Below, piece after piece: positions 18,128 to 26,072 of a stretch of DNA of 64,000 nt (position 1 is the stretch's first letter; every line of letters starts with the position of its first letter). The DNA is taken from the NCBI GenBank assembly GCA_001769855.1, contig MEPP01000001.1, positions 756,891-820,890 of the forward strand. The letters run 5' to 3'. Both the position numbers and the translations under genes were made by a program. Under the pieces are notes generated by a model. It saw only the letters and a list, made by a program, of their open reading frames with translations, made no database searches and was not told where the DNA came from. Source of the stretch: Bdellovibrionales bacterium GWA2_49_15 (lineage in GTDB: Bacteria; Bdellovibrionota; Bacteriovoracia; Bacteriovoracales; Bacteriovoracaceae).

Positions 18128-19408
18128 CTAATTGAGATGCTTGGCCAGTCGTTTTCCTAATGTAATGAGGGTAAAGGTGGGAGGAAGCCCCCAGGCCTCC
18201 GGGATGACGGAGCAATCTGAAACGTAGAGATTATTATACCTCGTCATCAGATTTGAATCGACCACATCCCCTATTTTGGCCGTGCCTCCGGGATGTCCGG
18301 CGATGATCATGGTTTTAAAAATATTTTTCGCCCCGGCCTTTTCCAAAATACTTTTGGCGAGATGGTAGCCGGTATTAAGTCGTTTATGATCATTGGGCGT
18401 TAGGACCTTTTTCACGCCCCCGGTATCGGTCACTTCGCCCGACAGGTCATCTTTTCCTTTAACCATGATTCCCACCGCCTGCTTGTGATTGAAGGCATTT
18501 TTAAAATGCAGCTTCTGCAGGGAAAGAAGGGTGTAGACAAGAGGATATAAGGGAAGATCCGACAGCATTATTCCTTCTTCAGAGAGATGGACTCCGCTGG
18601 TCATGGGGACTTCCCCACCACCGGGGAGTTGGTCGAGAAGACCAAAGGCCAGCACCATGGGATCGACAAAAAAGTTTTTCCCGGCCTCTTTAATGCCCGC
18701 CCTTCGCAGAAGGACCGGTGTGCCCAGTCCTCCGGCCGCGATGATGACATTTTTAGCATGGGCCGTGTGGACAGAACCCTGATGGGAATACTTCACACCC
18801 TGTGCGGTGTTATTTTCTATAATAATTTCCAAAACCTTTGCCTGGCTTAAGAGCGTGGCTCCGTTCTTCGCGGCCTCATGAGCATAATTTCGGGCAGTCC
18901 ATTTCGCCCCGTGGGGACATCCGGTAAAGCACATGAAACATCCCAGACGGCATTTATCTTGGTAGATAAATTTATCCAGCTGCTCCCACTTTATTCCAAG
19001 GTTTTTTGCGGACTCGGCAATGATTTTTGAATGGGGACCGACAAGTTCTGCCTTTAGTTTTCCGATAGGAAGGTCTCTTTTGGTTTCCTCGATCTCGGAC
19101 CTAATGTCCACCCCGTACTTTTCAAACATAGAAACTGGCGGTGGGAAGGCCGACGCGCAAAATATCGAGGTACTGCCACCCACGGTGGTTCCCTTGCCGA
19201 CAATCATCCCGTCGGATGTAATCGTATAATTTTTGCCAGGCATTCCAATGATTCCCATGGCCCGGGTTTTTGAACCATCAAAGGGAACGTCATTTCCCCA
19301 TTCCAACATCAGGACCTTTTGTCCCTTTTTTACAAGTTCTCGAGCGACACTGGCCCCACCGGGACCGGTTCCGACGACAATGGCGTCAAATTTTGTAGTT
19401 GTATTCAT
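18128..19408 (-). CDS. GMC-type FAD-dependent oxidoreductase with Cys4 motif
   Basis: 426 residues. The N-terminal Rossmann motif VVGTGPGGASVARE (11-24) binds FAD, and the C-terminus has the GMC closure PPTFTLITLGKRLAKHL with a preceding AGHPGGTAKIG region. Four cysteines in CRLGCFMCFTGCPHGAK (C153, C157, C160, C164) are spaced like a metal or Fe-S site and are found in a bacterial GMC subgroup related to long-chain alcohol oxidases. The gene diverges from the alkyl-DHAP synthase operon with a 172-base spacer, which suggests a role in fatty alcohol or glycerol-lipid oxidation. Substrate unknown. Confidence 0.75.
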   Translation of the reverse strand: MNTTTKFDAIVVGTGPGGASVARELVKKGQKVLMLEWGNDVPFDGSKTRAMGIIGMPGKNYTITSDGMIVGKGTTVGGSTSIFCASAFPPPVSMFEKYGVDIRSEIEETKRDLPIGKLKAELVGPHSKIIAESAKNLGIKWEQLDKFIYQDKCRLGCFMCFTGCPHGAKWTARNYAHEAAKNGATLLSQAKVLEIIIENNTAQGVKYSHQGSVHTAHAKNVIIAAGGLGTPVLLRRAGIKEAGKNFFVDPMVLAFGLLDQLPGGGEVPMTSGVHLSEEGIMLSDLPLYPLVYTLLSLQKLHFKNAFNHKQAVGIMVKGKDDLSGEVTDTGGVKKVLTPNDHKRLNTGYHLAKSILEKAGAKNIFKTMIIAGHPGGTAKIGDVVDSNLMTRYNNLYVSDCSVIPEAWGLPPTFTLITLGKRLAKHLN

Positions 19409-19580
19409 GACGTAATTTATAGCAATTCGGACATGGATATGCCATTTCTTTTGTGCGCCAAGATAAAAATCCTTATCATTTTAGTACAGCAAATCTTAAT
19501 TGGGGCATCTCCACTATAAAATTATTTTTTGATGATTTAGACTATATGATTGATAAAACATAAATTTTCGAGGAATTGCG

Positions 19581-21245
19581 ATGACTCAGAATCCTGATCA
19601 AGAACCGGTTCACGAATTTCAAATGAAATGGTGGGGCTGGGGTACAAAAACTCGAAAGGCCGATCTCGCTCTTTATCCGGGAATTTTTCCTTATATGAAC
19701 AAGCATTTTGGGATTTTGGCCAAAACCCAGCCGGACCTTCTTCCGATACCGCTGAAAATTCCTCCTCACACCCTATCTTCGCCCGCGATGACGTCCCTGG
19801 CAAAGCTCAAAGTCCTTTTTTCTAGCTCGGATGAATGTCGCTTGACTCACGCCCTGGGAAAAAGCTATCGCGATTTGATACTGATTCGTACCCAAACACT
19901 GGATAAATTTCCCGATGTGGTTCTCTTCCCCAAAAGTGAACAGGAGATTGTGGCAATCTTCCAGTGGTGCGTCGAACACAAGCTGGCCGTCGTTCCTTTT
20001 GGGGGCGGAACAAGTGTGGTTGGTGGGATTGATGGCCTAAAAGGTTCGGGGCATGCCGGGGTAGTCTCGGTGGATATGTGCAGCATGGATCATCTTTTGT
20101 CTATAGACATGGATTCCATGACGGTAAGGGCCCAAGGGGGAATCTTTGGTCCGCACTTAGAAAAATTATTGAGACAGGAAAATCTCACACTGGGACATTT
20201 TCCCCAATCCTTTGAGTTCTCCACGCTCGGTGGCTGGGCCGCGACTCGTTCCTGCGGACAAAACTCCTGTGGTTACGGCGGCATTGAGGAGATGGTTCTC
20301 TCCCTAAGAATGGTAACTCCTAATGGCAGCATTGAAACTCTCACGGTGCCGAGGGAGGCCGCCGGACCATCGCTCAAAGAAATTCTCATCGGCAGTGAAG
20401 GCATCTACGGGATTATCACGGAAGTGACCATCAAGGTGAAAAAACGCCCGGAGCAGCAGCACCTCTGCATGTATGCCTTTCCAGATTTTATCTCCGCCGC
20501 CAAGGCCGGGAAAGCGCTCGTCCAAGATGAAGTTCCCATCACCATCCTGCGCATTTCCGATGAGGACGAAACGGAAGCTTTCGTGGCCATGGCCAAAAAG
20601 CCCGCGCCGACTCTCAAAGAAAAAATGGGTGAGATCTATCTGCGCTGGATGAAAATAAATTCGCAAAAATTTTGCACCATGCTCCTGGGGTTTGAGGGCG
20701 AGGCCGCGGATGTCAAGGCCCACTATAAGGCGGCGCATACGCTCTTGCGTCAGATGGGAGGCGTGCCGCTCGGCCAAAGTCCGGGAAAGAAATGGGCGCG
20801 AGATCGTTTCTTTTTACCTTACCTACGCGATCCTTTTTTGGATCTCGGTCTTCTGGTAGATACCTTGGAAACCGCCACACCTTGGTCTAATCTCCACAAC
20901 TTGCATCAGGAGATTAAGAGCGCGCTGAAGCAGGTCGCGGCCAGGCAAAATGTTTCATGCCAGATTTTTTGCCACCTCTCTCACTACTACACCAGCGGAG
21001 TGGCTCTGTACTTTTCCATTCTGGCCAACCGCAAGGATGGTCAAGAGATGGCCCAGTGGCTGGAGTTTAAGGAGATGGCCAATCAGGTCATCTTCAAAAA
21101 TAAGGCCAGCATCAGCCACCACCATGGTATCGGAGTTGATCATAAAACTCATCTTTTTCACTCTCCCCTTCATCGGACCATGGTGGCGACTCTCAAAACC
21201 CAGCTTGATCCCGAGGGAATTATGAATCCTGGAAAAATATTGTGA
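19581..21245 (+). CDS. Alkyldihydroxyacetonephosphate synthase-like flavoprotein
   Basis: 554 residues. It opens with KWWGWGTK, an element shared with alkyl-DHAP synthases (AGPS). The FAD-binding PCMH domain has VVPFGGGTSVVGG and EFSTLGGWAATRSCGQNSCG, and the C-terminal active site has SISHHHGIGVDHK, as in AGPS. The enzyme replaces the acyl chain of acyl-DHAP by a long-chain alcohol, making the ether bond of ether lipids. The next gene makes DHAP from glycerol-3-phosphate, which supports this. Alternative: a D-lactate/glycolate-oxidase-type protein, which shares the fold but lacks the HHH motif and N-terminal element. The ATG at 19581 is favoured by context (GAGG about nine bases upstream). 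Confidence 0.83.
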   Translation: MTQNPDQEPVHEFQMKWWGWGTKTRKADLALYPGIFPYMNKHFGILAKTQPDLLPIPLKIPPHTLSSPAMTSLAKLKVLFSSSDECRLTHALGKSYRDLILIRTQTLDKFPDVVLFPKSEQEIVAIFQWCVEHKLAVVPFGGGTSVVGGIDGLKGSGHAGVVSVDMCSMDHLLSIDMDSMTVRAQGGIFGPHLEKLLRQENLTLGHFPQSFEFSTLGGWAATRSCGQNSCGYGGIEEMVLSLRMVTPNGSIETLTVPREAAGPSLKEILIGSEGIYGIITEVTIKVKKRPEQQHLCMYAFPDFISAAKAGKALVQDEVPITILRISDEDETEAFVAMAKKPAPTLKEKMGEIYLRWMKINSQKFCTMLLGFEGEAADVKAHYKAAHTLLRQMGGVPLGQSPGKKWARDRFFLPYLRDPFLDLGLLVDTLETATPWSNLHNLHQEIKSALKQVAARQNVSCQIFCHLSHYYTSGVALYFSILANRKDGQEMAQWLEFKEMANQVIFKNKASISHHHGIGVDHKTHLFHSPLHRTMVATLKTQLDPEGIMNPGKIL

Positions 21246-22804
21246 TGGATGATCTTTTTGATGTGGTCGTGGTGGGAGGCGGAATAACCGGTGCCGGAAT
21301 CTTGCGCGATCTCACCACCCGCAAGGTCAAAGCACTCCTGATTGAAAAAGGCGATTTTGCCTCTGGGACCAGCTCAAAATCAGGAAAGCTCATTCATGGC
21401 GGCCTTCGCTATCTGCGCTATGGCCATGTTAAAACCGTTTGGGAATCTTGTCAGGAACGCGTGCACCTTTTTAAAACATTGGCACCGCACCTGACCCGTC
21501 CGGTAAATTTTCACCTGCCTTTTTATCGCCACTCGAAGACCCCTTTCTGGCTTGCGGCCGTCGGTCTTTTCGCTTACGACCTTCTGTCCAGCTTCCGCAA
21601 TATTGGCAGATTCAAACGAGTCAGGGACGCCGATTTATTTGCCCGCGCCCCCAAACTCAGCCGACAAAATTTTGTCGGCGCGCTTTCTTACTGGGATTGT
21701 TTTTGTCTGGATACCCGTTTGACTTTGGAGAATTTAAAAACCGCGCAGAAGGCCGGGGCGCACTGCTTGAATTATATGGAGTTTACAAAACTTGAACATC
21801 GCCCCGACGATTATCTCATTACCTGCTGGGACCACCATAATCATTGCCAAAAAACCTACAAAACAAAAAAAATTATCTTTGCCTGCGGGGCCTGGTCGGA
21901 CAATGTCCTAATGCAAACGCCTTGGAAAGAGCGCTTTGGACTTGCCCTCACTTCCGGAATACACATCCTTGTCTCGCGGGAAAAATTGCCACTGGAGCAC
22001 ACCCTGGCGCTTGAGCATCCGGTGGATCATCGCAATCTCTATCTCATACCCTGGGAAAATCGGGTGCTGGTAGGCACGACTGATAACTTTTTTAGCGGTG
22101 ACAAAGATCACCTGCTTCCCGGCCGCCGAGAGGTTGATTATCTTCTGGAAACTTTGCGCTTTTACTTTCCAAGCGAGACCTGGAGTGACCACGATATCCT
22201 GTCCTCCTACATCGGCATCCGCCCCCTCATCGGTAGCGACACCGGTGCCAAAGAAGAAAGTATTTCGAGGGACTACGTGATTAAAACCAATGGCCAGGGG
22301 TTGTACGCCATTTGCGGCGGCAAGCTCACCACCTTTCGTCGCATGGCCGAGAAGCTGGTGGATCAGATTTACCCGAGCGTCAAGGCCAAAACCCGCGCTC
22401 CCTTGTTTGGGGCGATAACGGCCTACGCCACACTCAAGGCCGATATGCGAACACAATATCTCAAAATCAATGTCGAGATTATCGAGTGCCTGATCAGACG
22501 TTATGGCGACGGGGCACGAGATGCCTTGAGAACCTGCTTTGCCACGCCGGAGGATTATCAAAACATTCCGGGAACATCCTACAGTGCCGGTGAAATAAAG
22601 TATTTAATTCGATACGAATGGGCAAAGCATTTAAGTGACATTGTGGTACGGCGAACCGATATGTATTTTTTAAATGGCAATCTGCCCCCGGAAACGTTGG
22701 AAGCGATTCTCAAAATCCTGGCCCAGGAAATGAGTTGGCTGCCGGAAAAAATTGAGGAAGAGAGGAAACTTTATGAGCTCTACAGTGAGTTCTTCAGGTC
22801 ATGA
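21245..22804 (+). CDS. glpD: Glycerol-3-phosphate dehydrogenase, FAD-dependent
   Basis: 519 residues from the ATG at 21245, which overlaps the preceding stop by one base (TGATG). The FAD motif VVVGGGITGAGILRDL is followed by GDFASGTSSKSGKLIHGGLR and RYLRYGHVKTVWE, diagnostic of GlpD. The C-terminal half has the TTDNFF and CGGKLTTFRRMAE motifs of the family. The enzyme oxidises sn-glycerol-3-phosphate to DHAP at the inner membrane and passes electrons to quinone. Here it would supply DHAP for the alkyl-DHAP synthase just upstream. It overlaps the lipid kinase gene by 32 bases. Confidence 0.9.
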   Translation: MDDLFDVVVVGGGITGAGILRDLTTRKVKALLIEKGDFASGTSSKSGKLIHGGLRYLRYGHVKTVWESCQERVHLFKTLAPHLTRPVNFHLPFYRHSKTPFWLAAVGLFAYDLLSSFRNIGRFKRVRDADLFARAPKLSRQNFVGALSYWDCFCLDTRLTLENLKTAQKAGAHCLNYMEFTKLEHRPDDYLITCWDHHNHCQKTYKTKKIIFACGAWSDNVLMQTPWKERFGLALTSGIHILVSREKLPLEHTLALEHPVDHRNLYLIPWENRVLVGTTDNFFSGDKDHLLPGRREVDYLLETLRFYFPSETWSDHDILSSYIGIRPLIGSDTGAKEESISRDYVIKTNGQGLYAICGGKLTTFRRMAEKLVDQIYPSVKAKTRAPLFGAITAYATLKADMRTQYLKINVEIIECLIRRYGDGARDALRTCFATPEDYQNIPGTSYSAGEIKYLIRYEWAKHLSDIVVRRTDMYFLNGNLPPETLEAILKILAQEMSWLPEKIEEERKLYELYSEFFRS

Positions 22805-23729
22805 GAGTGTGAGAAAAAAGGCGACGGTTTTTTGCAACCCGCATAGTGGCGGTGCCAGTCAAAAAACCTTCGCTCATCTTAAAAAAATATTGACACCGAT
22901 TCCTGTCCATCTCACCGCCACCACCGATGAATTTCGGACGCACATTCAGGCCAGTGCCAAGGCAGGCTTCGAGCTGATTGGCATTGTCGGGGGTGATGGC
23001 AGTCTCCATTTGGCCGTTAATTGCTTGGCAGAACTGATTTTCAACCAGCAGGCCAAGAAACTGACCTTGGCGGTCATCCCCGGCGGCACGGGCAGTGACT
23101 ACTCCAGGAATATTTATCCCCAGGGCGTTCCCAAGGATTGGAATCTGTTTTTCCAGCAGGGTCAGGACCGCTTAGTGGACATCGGAGTGATTGATATTAT
23201 CGAACCGAACCCCCGTAAGATATTGTTTATCAATGCACTCGGGCTGTGCCTCAATGCCGAGGTCGTGAAAGGAAAGAACTCACTACCTAAGTTTTTCCCC
23301 TCGCGCTTGCGCTATCTCCTCCCCACTTTGTCCCAGATTGTTTCTTTCAAGCCTGTGTCCATGGAGGTCACCACGGAGGAGGAGAAAATTTCTTTGAAGT
23401 TACTCTCAGGCATTGTGTCCAAAGGGCAATTCGCCGGTGGGGGCATGAAGGTCGGTCCGCATGCCAGTCTATGCGACGGACAATGTGAAGTCACTTTAGT
23501 TGAGAGGCCGCCCATCTCGACCGTGGCGGCAAATTTACCCAAACTTTATAATGGCAATTTAGGTGAGGTTCCGGGTATTCATCAATTCAAGTCGGCCCAC
23601 TTTACCTTAGAATCTCCGGAGCCGTTTGAGGCCGAAGCTGATGGCGATCTTATTGGGCTTATTAAAAAGGCCCATATTAGTGTTATTCCCGAGGCCATTA
23701 TGGTCCGGTTTTTATCTTTTACCCACTGA
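22773..23729 (+). CDS. Diacylglycerol/sphingosine kinase-family lipid kinase
   Basis: 318 residues from the ATG at 22773, which has GAGAGGAAACTTT upstream; the longer TTG start at 22752 is unlikely. The DAGK catalytic domain shows GIVGGDGSLHLAVNCL (nucleotide site) and PGGTGSDYSRN. A C-terminal domain with the typical FEAEADGDLI is present. The family phosphorylates diacylglycerol, sphingosine or related lipids; the substrate here could be an ether-linked glycerolipid given the two upstream genes. The reading frame overlaps glpD by 32 bases, so the three genes are one transcript. Confidence 0.83.
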   Translation: MSSTVSSSGHESVRKKATVFCNPHSGGASQKTFAHLKKILTPIPVHLTATTDEFRTHIQASAKAGFELIGIVGGDGSLHLAVNCLAELIFNQQAKKLTLAVIPGGTGSDYSRNIYPQGVPKDWNLFFQQGQDRLVDIGVIDIIEPNPRKILFINALGLCLNAEVVKGKNSLPKFFPSRLRYLLPTLSQIVSFKPVSMEVTTEEEKISLKLLSGIVSKGQFAGGGMKVGPHASLCDGQCEVTLVERPPISTVAANLPKLYNGNLGEVPGIHQFKSAHFTLESPEPFEAEADGDLIGLIKKAHISVIPEAIMVRFLSFTH

Positions 23730-23734
23730 GCTTC

Positions 23735-24979
23735 ATGCCAAAGAGCGATTACCGAAATAAATATCAGGAACATCTGTCGCGCCTGCCTGTGGCCACGGCA
23801 CTCTCTGAAAAGGACCTGCAACTTTTGCAAAACTACGCTTTGCAGTTTCGCCCGACTTTCCAGGAATTAAAAACTCTCCACGGAATTTTTGTGGATTTTA
23901 AGATGTGGGGCCAGACTTTGGTTACCTCAGAGTCCTTTTCCAGCAAAGACTCAATGCTGAGCTACTTCAAAGGTATTCACCAGCAGTTCATTAAGGAGGG
24001 CCGTGCTTATACGCAGGAGGCGTTACGGACAGAAAAGCAACCCGTCTTCACCTACAAACCCCTCCCGCCAGAAGATAAGATCATGGGCACCTGCCCTGTC
24101 GCCTCGGAAAAAACGTTGTGCTGCAACCTGCTCACCCTCGATGCGGCCAGAAATTGCGCCTTCGACTGCTCTTACTGTAGCATCCGTTCTTTCTATCCGG
24201 ACAATGACGTTTTTATCGAAAATAATCTGGCGGAAAAATTGAGTCAGCTCCAGCTTGATCCGACAAAAACATATCATATTGGAACCGGCCAATCGTCGGA
24301 CTCCCTGATCTGGGGAAATCGGGCAAATATCCTTGATGCCTTAGTTGATTTTGCCCGCAAGAATCCCAATGTCATTCTTGAGTTCAAAAGCAAATCAAAC
24401 AACATCGATTATTTTCTCAATCGTCAAATTCCCCGCAATATTCTTTTTACCTGGAGCTTAAACCCCGACATCATCATCAAAAACGAAGAGCCGATGACCA
24501 GTTCCTTGGCTGCTCGTTTAAAGGCCGCGCAGCAAATCAGCGCGAAAGGTAATCTGGTGGGATTTCATTTTCATCCCCTCTTCATTTATGAGGGCCATGA
24601 GGTTGATTACCGAAATTTGATCGGCCAGCTGACGTCACTTTTTACGCCGGAGCAAGTTGCGACAATTTCCATGGGAACCCTAACTTTCACCAAGAAAACT
24701 ATGCGTCTCATCCGAAAAAGAAATATTCAAAGTAAAGTGTTACAGATGGAGCTGGAGGAAATTGCCGGGAAATATTCCCATACTTCAGAGATCAAGGCCG
24801 GGCTTTTTAACACCATCTATCAGATGTTCCAACCATGGCATGGGAAAGTTTTTTTCTACCTGTGCATGGAAGAAAAAAGTATCTGGGACAAAGTTTTTAG
24901 GTTTTCTTACGCTAATAATGACGACTTTGATCGGGCCATGAAGGCCGCCTATGCGGGTAAGATACAAAGCTTGCCCTGA
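23735..24979 (+). CDS. Radical SAM protein, spore photoproduct lyase-like
   Basis: 414 residues. The radical SAM cluster motif is CAFDCSYC (C141, C145, C148), preceded by GTCPVASEKTLCCNLLTLD, with the GTGQSSDSL and FEFKSKS-like stretches (LEFKSKSNNIDYFL) of SplB relatives. SplB repairs spore photoproduct; the homologues in non-sporing bacteria are of unknown function. The start lies five bases after the lipid kinase stop, so it belongs to the ether-lipid operon, and its 3' end overlaps the convergent radical SAM gene by 31 bases. A link to lipid modification is possible but unproven. Confidence 0.8.
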   Translation: MPKSDYRNKYQEHLSRLPVATALSEKDLQLLQNYALQFRPTFQELKTLHGIFVDFKMWGQTLVTSESFSSKDSMLSYFKGIHQQFIKEGRAYTQEALRTEKQPVFTYKPLPPEDKIMGTCPVASEKTLCCNLLTLDAARNCAFDCSYCSIRSFYPDNDVFIENNLAEKLSQLQLDPTKTYHIGTGQSSDSLIWGNRANILDALVDFARKNPNVILEFKSKSNNIDYFLNRQIPRNILFTWSLNPDIIIKNEEPMTSSLAARLKAAQQISAKGNLVGFHFHPLFIYEGHEVDYRNLIGQLTSLFTPEQVATISMGTLTFTKKTMRLIRKRNIQSKVLQMELEEIAGKYSHTSEIKAGLFNTIYQMFQPWHGKVFFYLCMEEKSIWDKVFRFSYANNDDFDRAMKAAYAGKIQSLP

Positions 24980-25863
24980 TACAATTGGTTTTTCTGCATA
25001 TAGTGCTCAAGCTCACCATGAAAGCTGCGGGCATCAGTCACCCAATCCGGAGCAATCAGATGTTCCTCGGTGGTGTAGGCAAAGGCCCGCCCAATTGAGA
25101 TGCGGGGTGAAAGATGGGTCAGAAATTCGGCGGCAATGCGCATGTAATCGGTCTTGGATAAAAGCGGAAACGCCTTTCGCTTATACTCCTCGCCCATCAC
25201 GGTTTTACTCACCACAATGAGATTGTGAAGCTTGAGCATGTTAATTGGCAGTTGCGCCGCCAAGCGGGCCGATTCAATCCAGAAGGCCTCGTTTTCCCAG
25301 GGAAAGCCAATCATCAGATGGGTGGCCACTTTCACTTTTGGGGCAAACTTTTTCACTCGTTCCACAGCAGCATAAAAATCGGCGACACTATGCCCGCGAT
25401 TCACCCGTTTTAAGGTGTCATCCGAAAAGCTCTCAAGGCCAATTTCCAGCATCACCTCAAACCTGTCCGTATACTCATTGAGAAGCAGCAGGACATCTTC
25501 GGACAAACAATCAGGCCGAGTCCCAATACTGAGGCCCACCATGCCGGGAAACTGCAGGACTTTGCTATAAAGTTTTCTGAGATGGGGCACCGGGGCATAG
25601 GTATTGGTGTAACTCTGAAGATAGGCAATTAACTTTGTGCCGACTGGATAACGGAGCAAGGCCTGCTTGATTTGAGATTCAATTTCCACATCGTAGGCAG
25701 AATTCTTCGAGAAGGAAGGATTGGAACAGTAGGTACATCCCCCGACGCCCTGGGAGCCATCGCGGTTGGGACAGGTCATCCCGGCATCCACAGAGACCTT
25801 ATAGACCGGTGCTCCAAAACGTTGGGTTAAGTATTCTTTATAAAAGAAAATAGGGCGCTTCAA
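24949..25863 (-). CDS. TIGR01212/YhcC-family radical SAM protein
   Basis: 304 residues from a TTG at 25863, chosen because AGGAG lies five bases upstream; the longer ATG at 25911 falls inside a 68-base palindrome and is rejected. The family motif TCPNRDGSQGVGGCTYCSNP has C31, C43 and C46. The rest (YLQSYTNTYAPV, GLSIGTRPDCL, GLESFSDDTLKRVNRGH) matches the YhcC/TIGR01212 family, whose function is not established. It converges with the SPL-like gene. The palindrome ends 17 bases upstream of this start, so it sits in the leader of the gene. Confidence 0.85.
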   Translation of the reverse strand: MKRPIFFYKEYLTQRFGAPVYKVSVDAGMTCPNRDGSQGVGGCTYCSNPSFSKNSAYDVEIESQIKQALLRYPVGTKLIAYLQSYTNTYAPVPHLRKLYSKVLQFPGMVGLSIGTRPDCLSEDVLLLLNEYTDRFEVMLEIGLESFSDDTLKRVNRGHSVADFYAAVERVKKFAPKVKVATHLMIGFPWENEAFWIESARLAAQLPINMLKLHNLIVVSKTVMGEEYKRKAFPLLSKTDYMRIAAEFLTHLSPRISIGRAFAYTTEEHLIAPDWVTDARSFHGELEHYMQKNQLYQGKLCILPA

Positions 25864-25879
25864 AACTGCTCCTAGTTCA

Positions 25880-25947
25880 GTCCGTGATACCTTTTCTGAG
25901 CAAAGCAGCATATATATGCTGCTTTGCTCAGAAAAGGTATCACGGAC
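25880..25947. repeat. 68-base perfect palindrome (REP-like element)
   Basis: Two 34-base arms are exact reverse complements with no loop, centred between 25913 and 25914. Each arm reads GTCCGTGATACCTTTTCTGA, then GCAAAGCAGCATAT. The stretch CGTGATAC-x-TTTTCTGAGCA matches 19 of 20 positions with the left end of the transposase element at 61753. The palindrome therefore looks like a dispersed REP copy mobilised by that type of transposase. It lies 17 bases upstream of the TIGR01212 start codon and about 125 bases upstream of nifJ, between divergent genes. Confidence 0.85.
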
Positions 25948-26072
25948 CTGAAAAAATGCCTAAAAGTATATGATAAAAGCGGATGCCAAATTCATGCAAA
26001 TAGCAGTATGTTAGACAGCTTAAATTCTTCTTTCTTTATTAGACAAACTGATACCCTTTTTTGGAGTACGTT

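Noticed and set aside
21908..22561. Open frame of 217 codons antisense to glpD
   Set aside because: GlpD motifs on the other strand are unambiguous; this frame is a codon-usage shadow.
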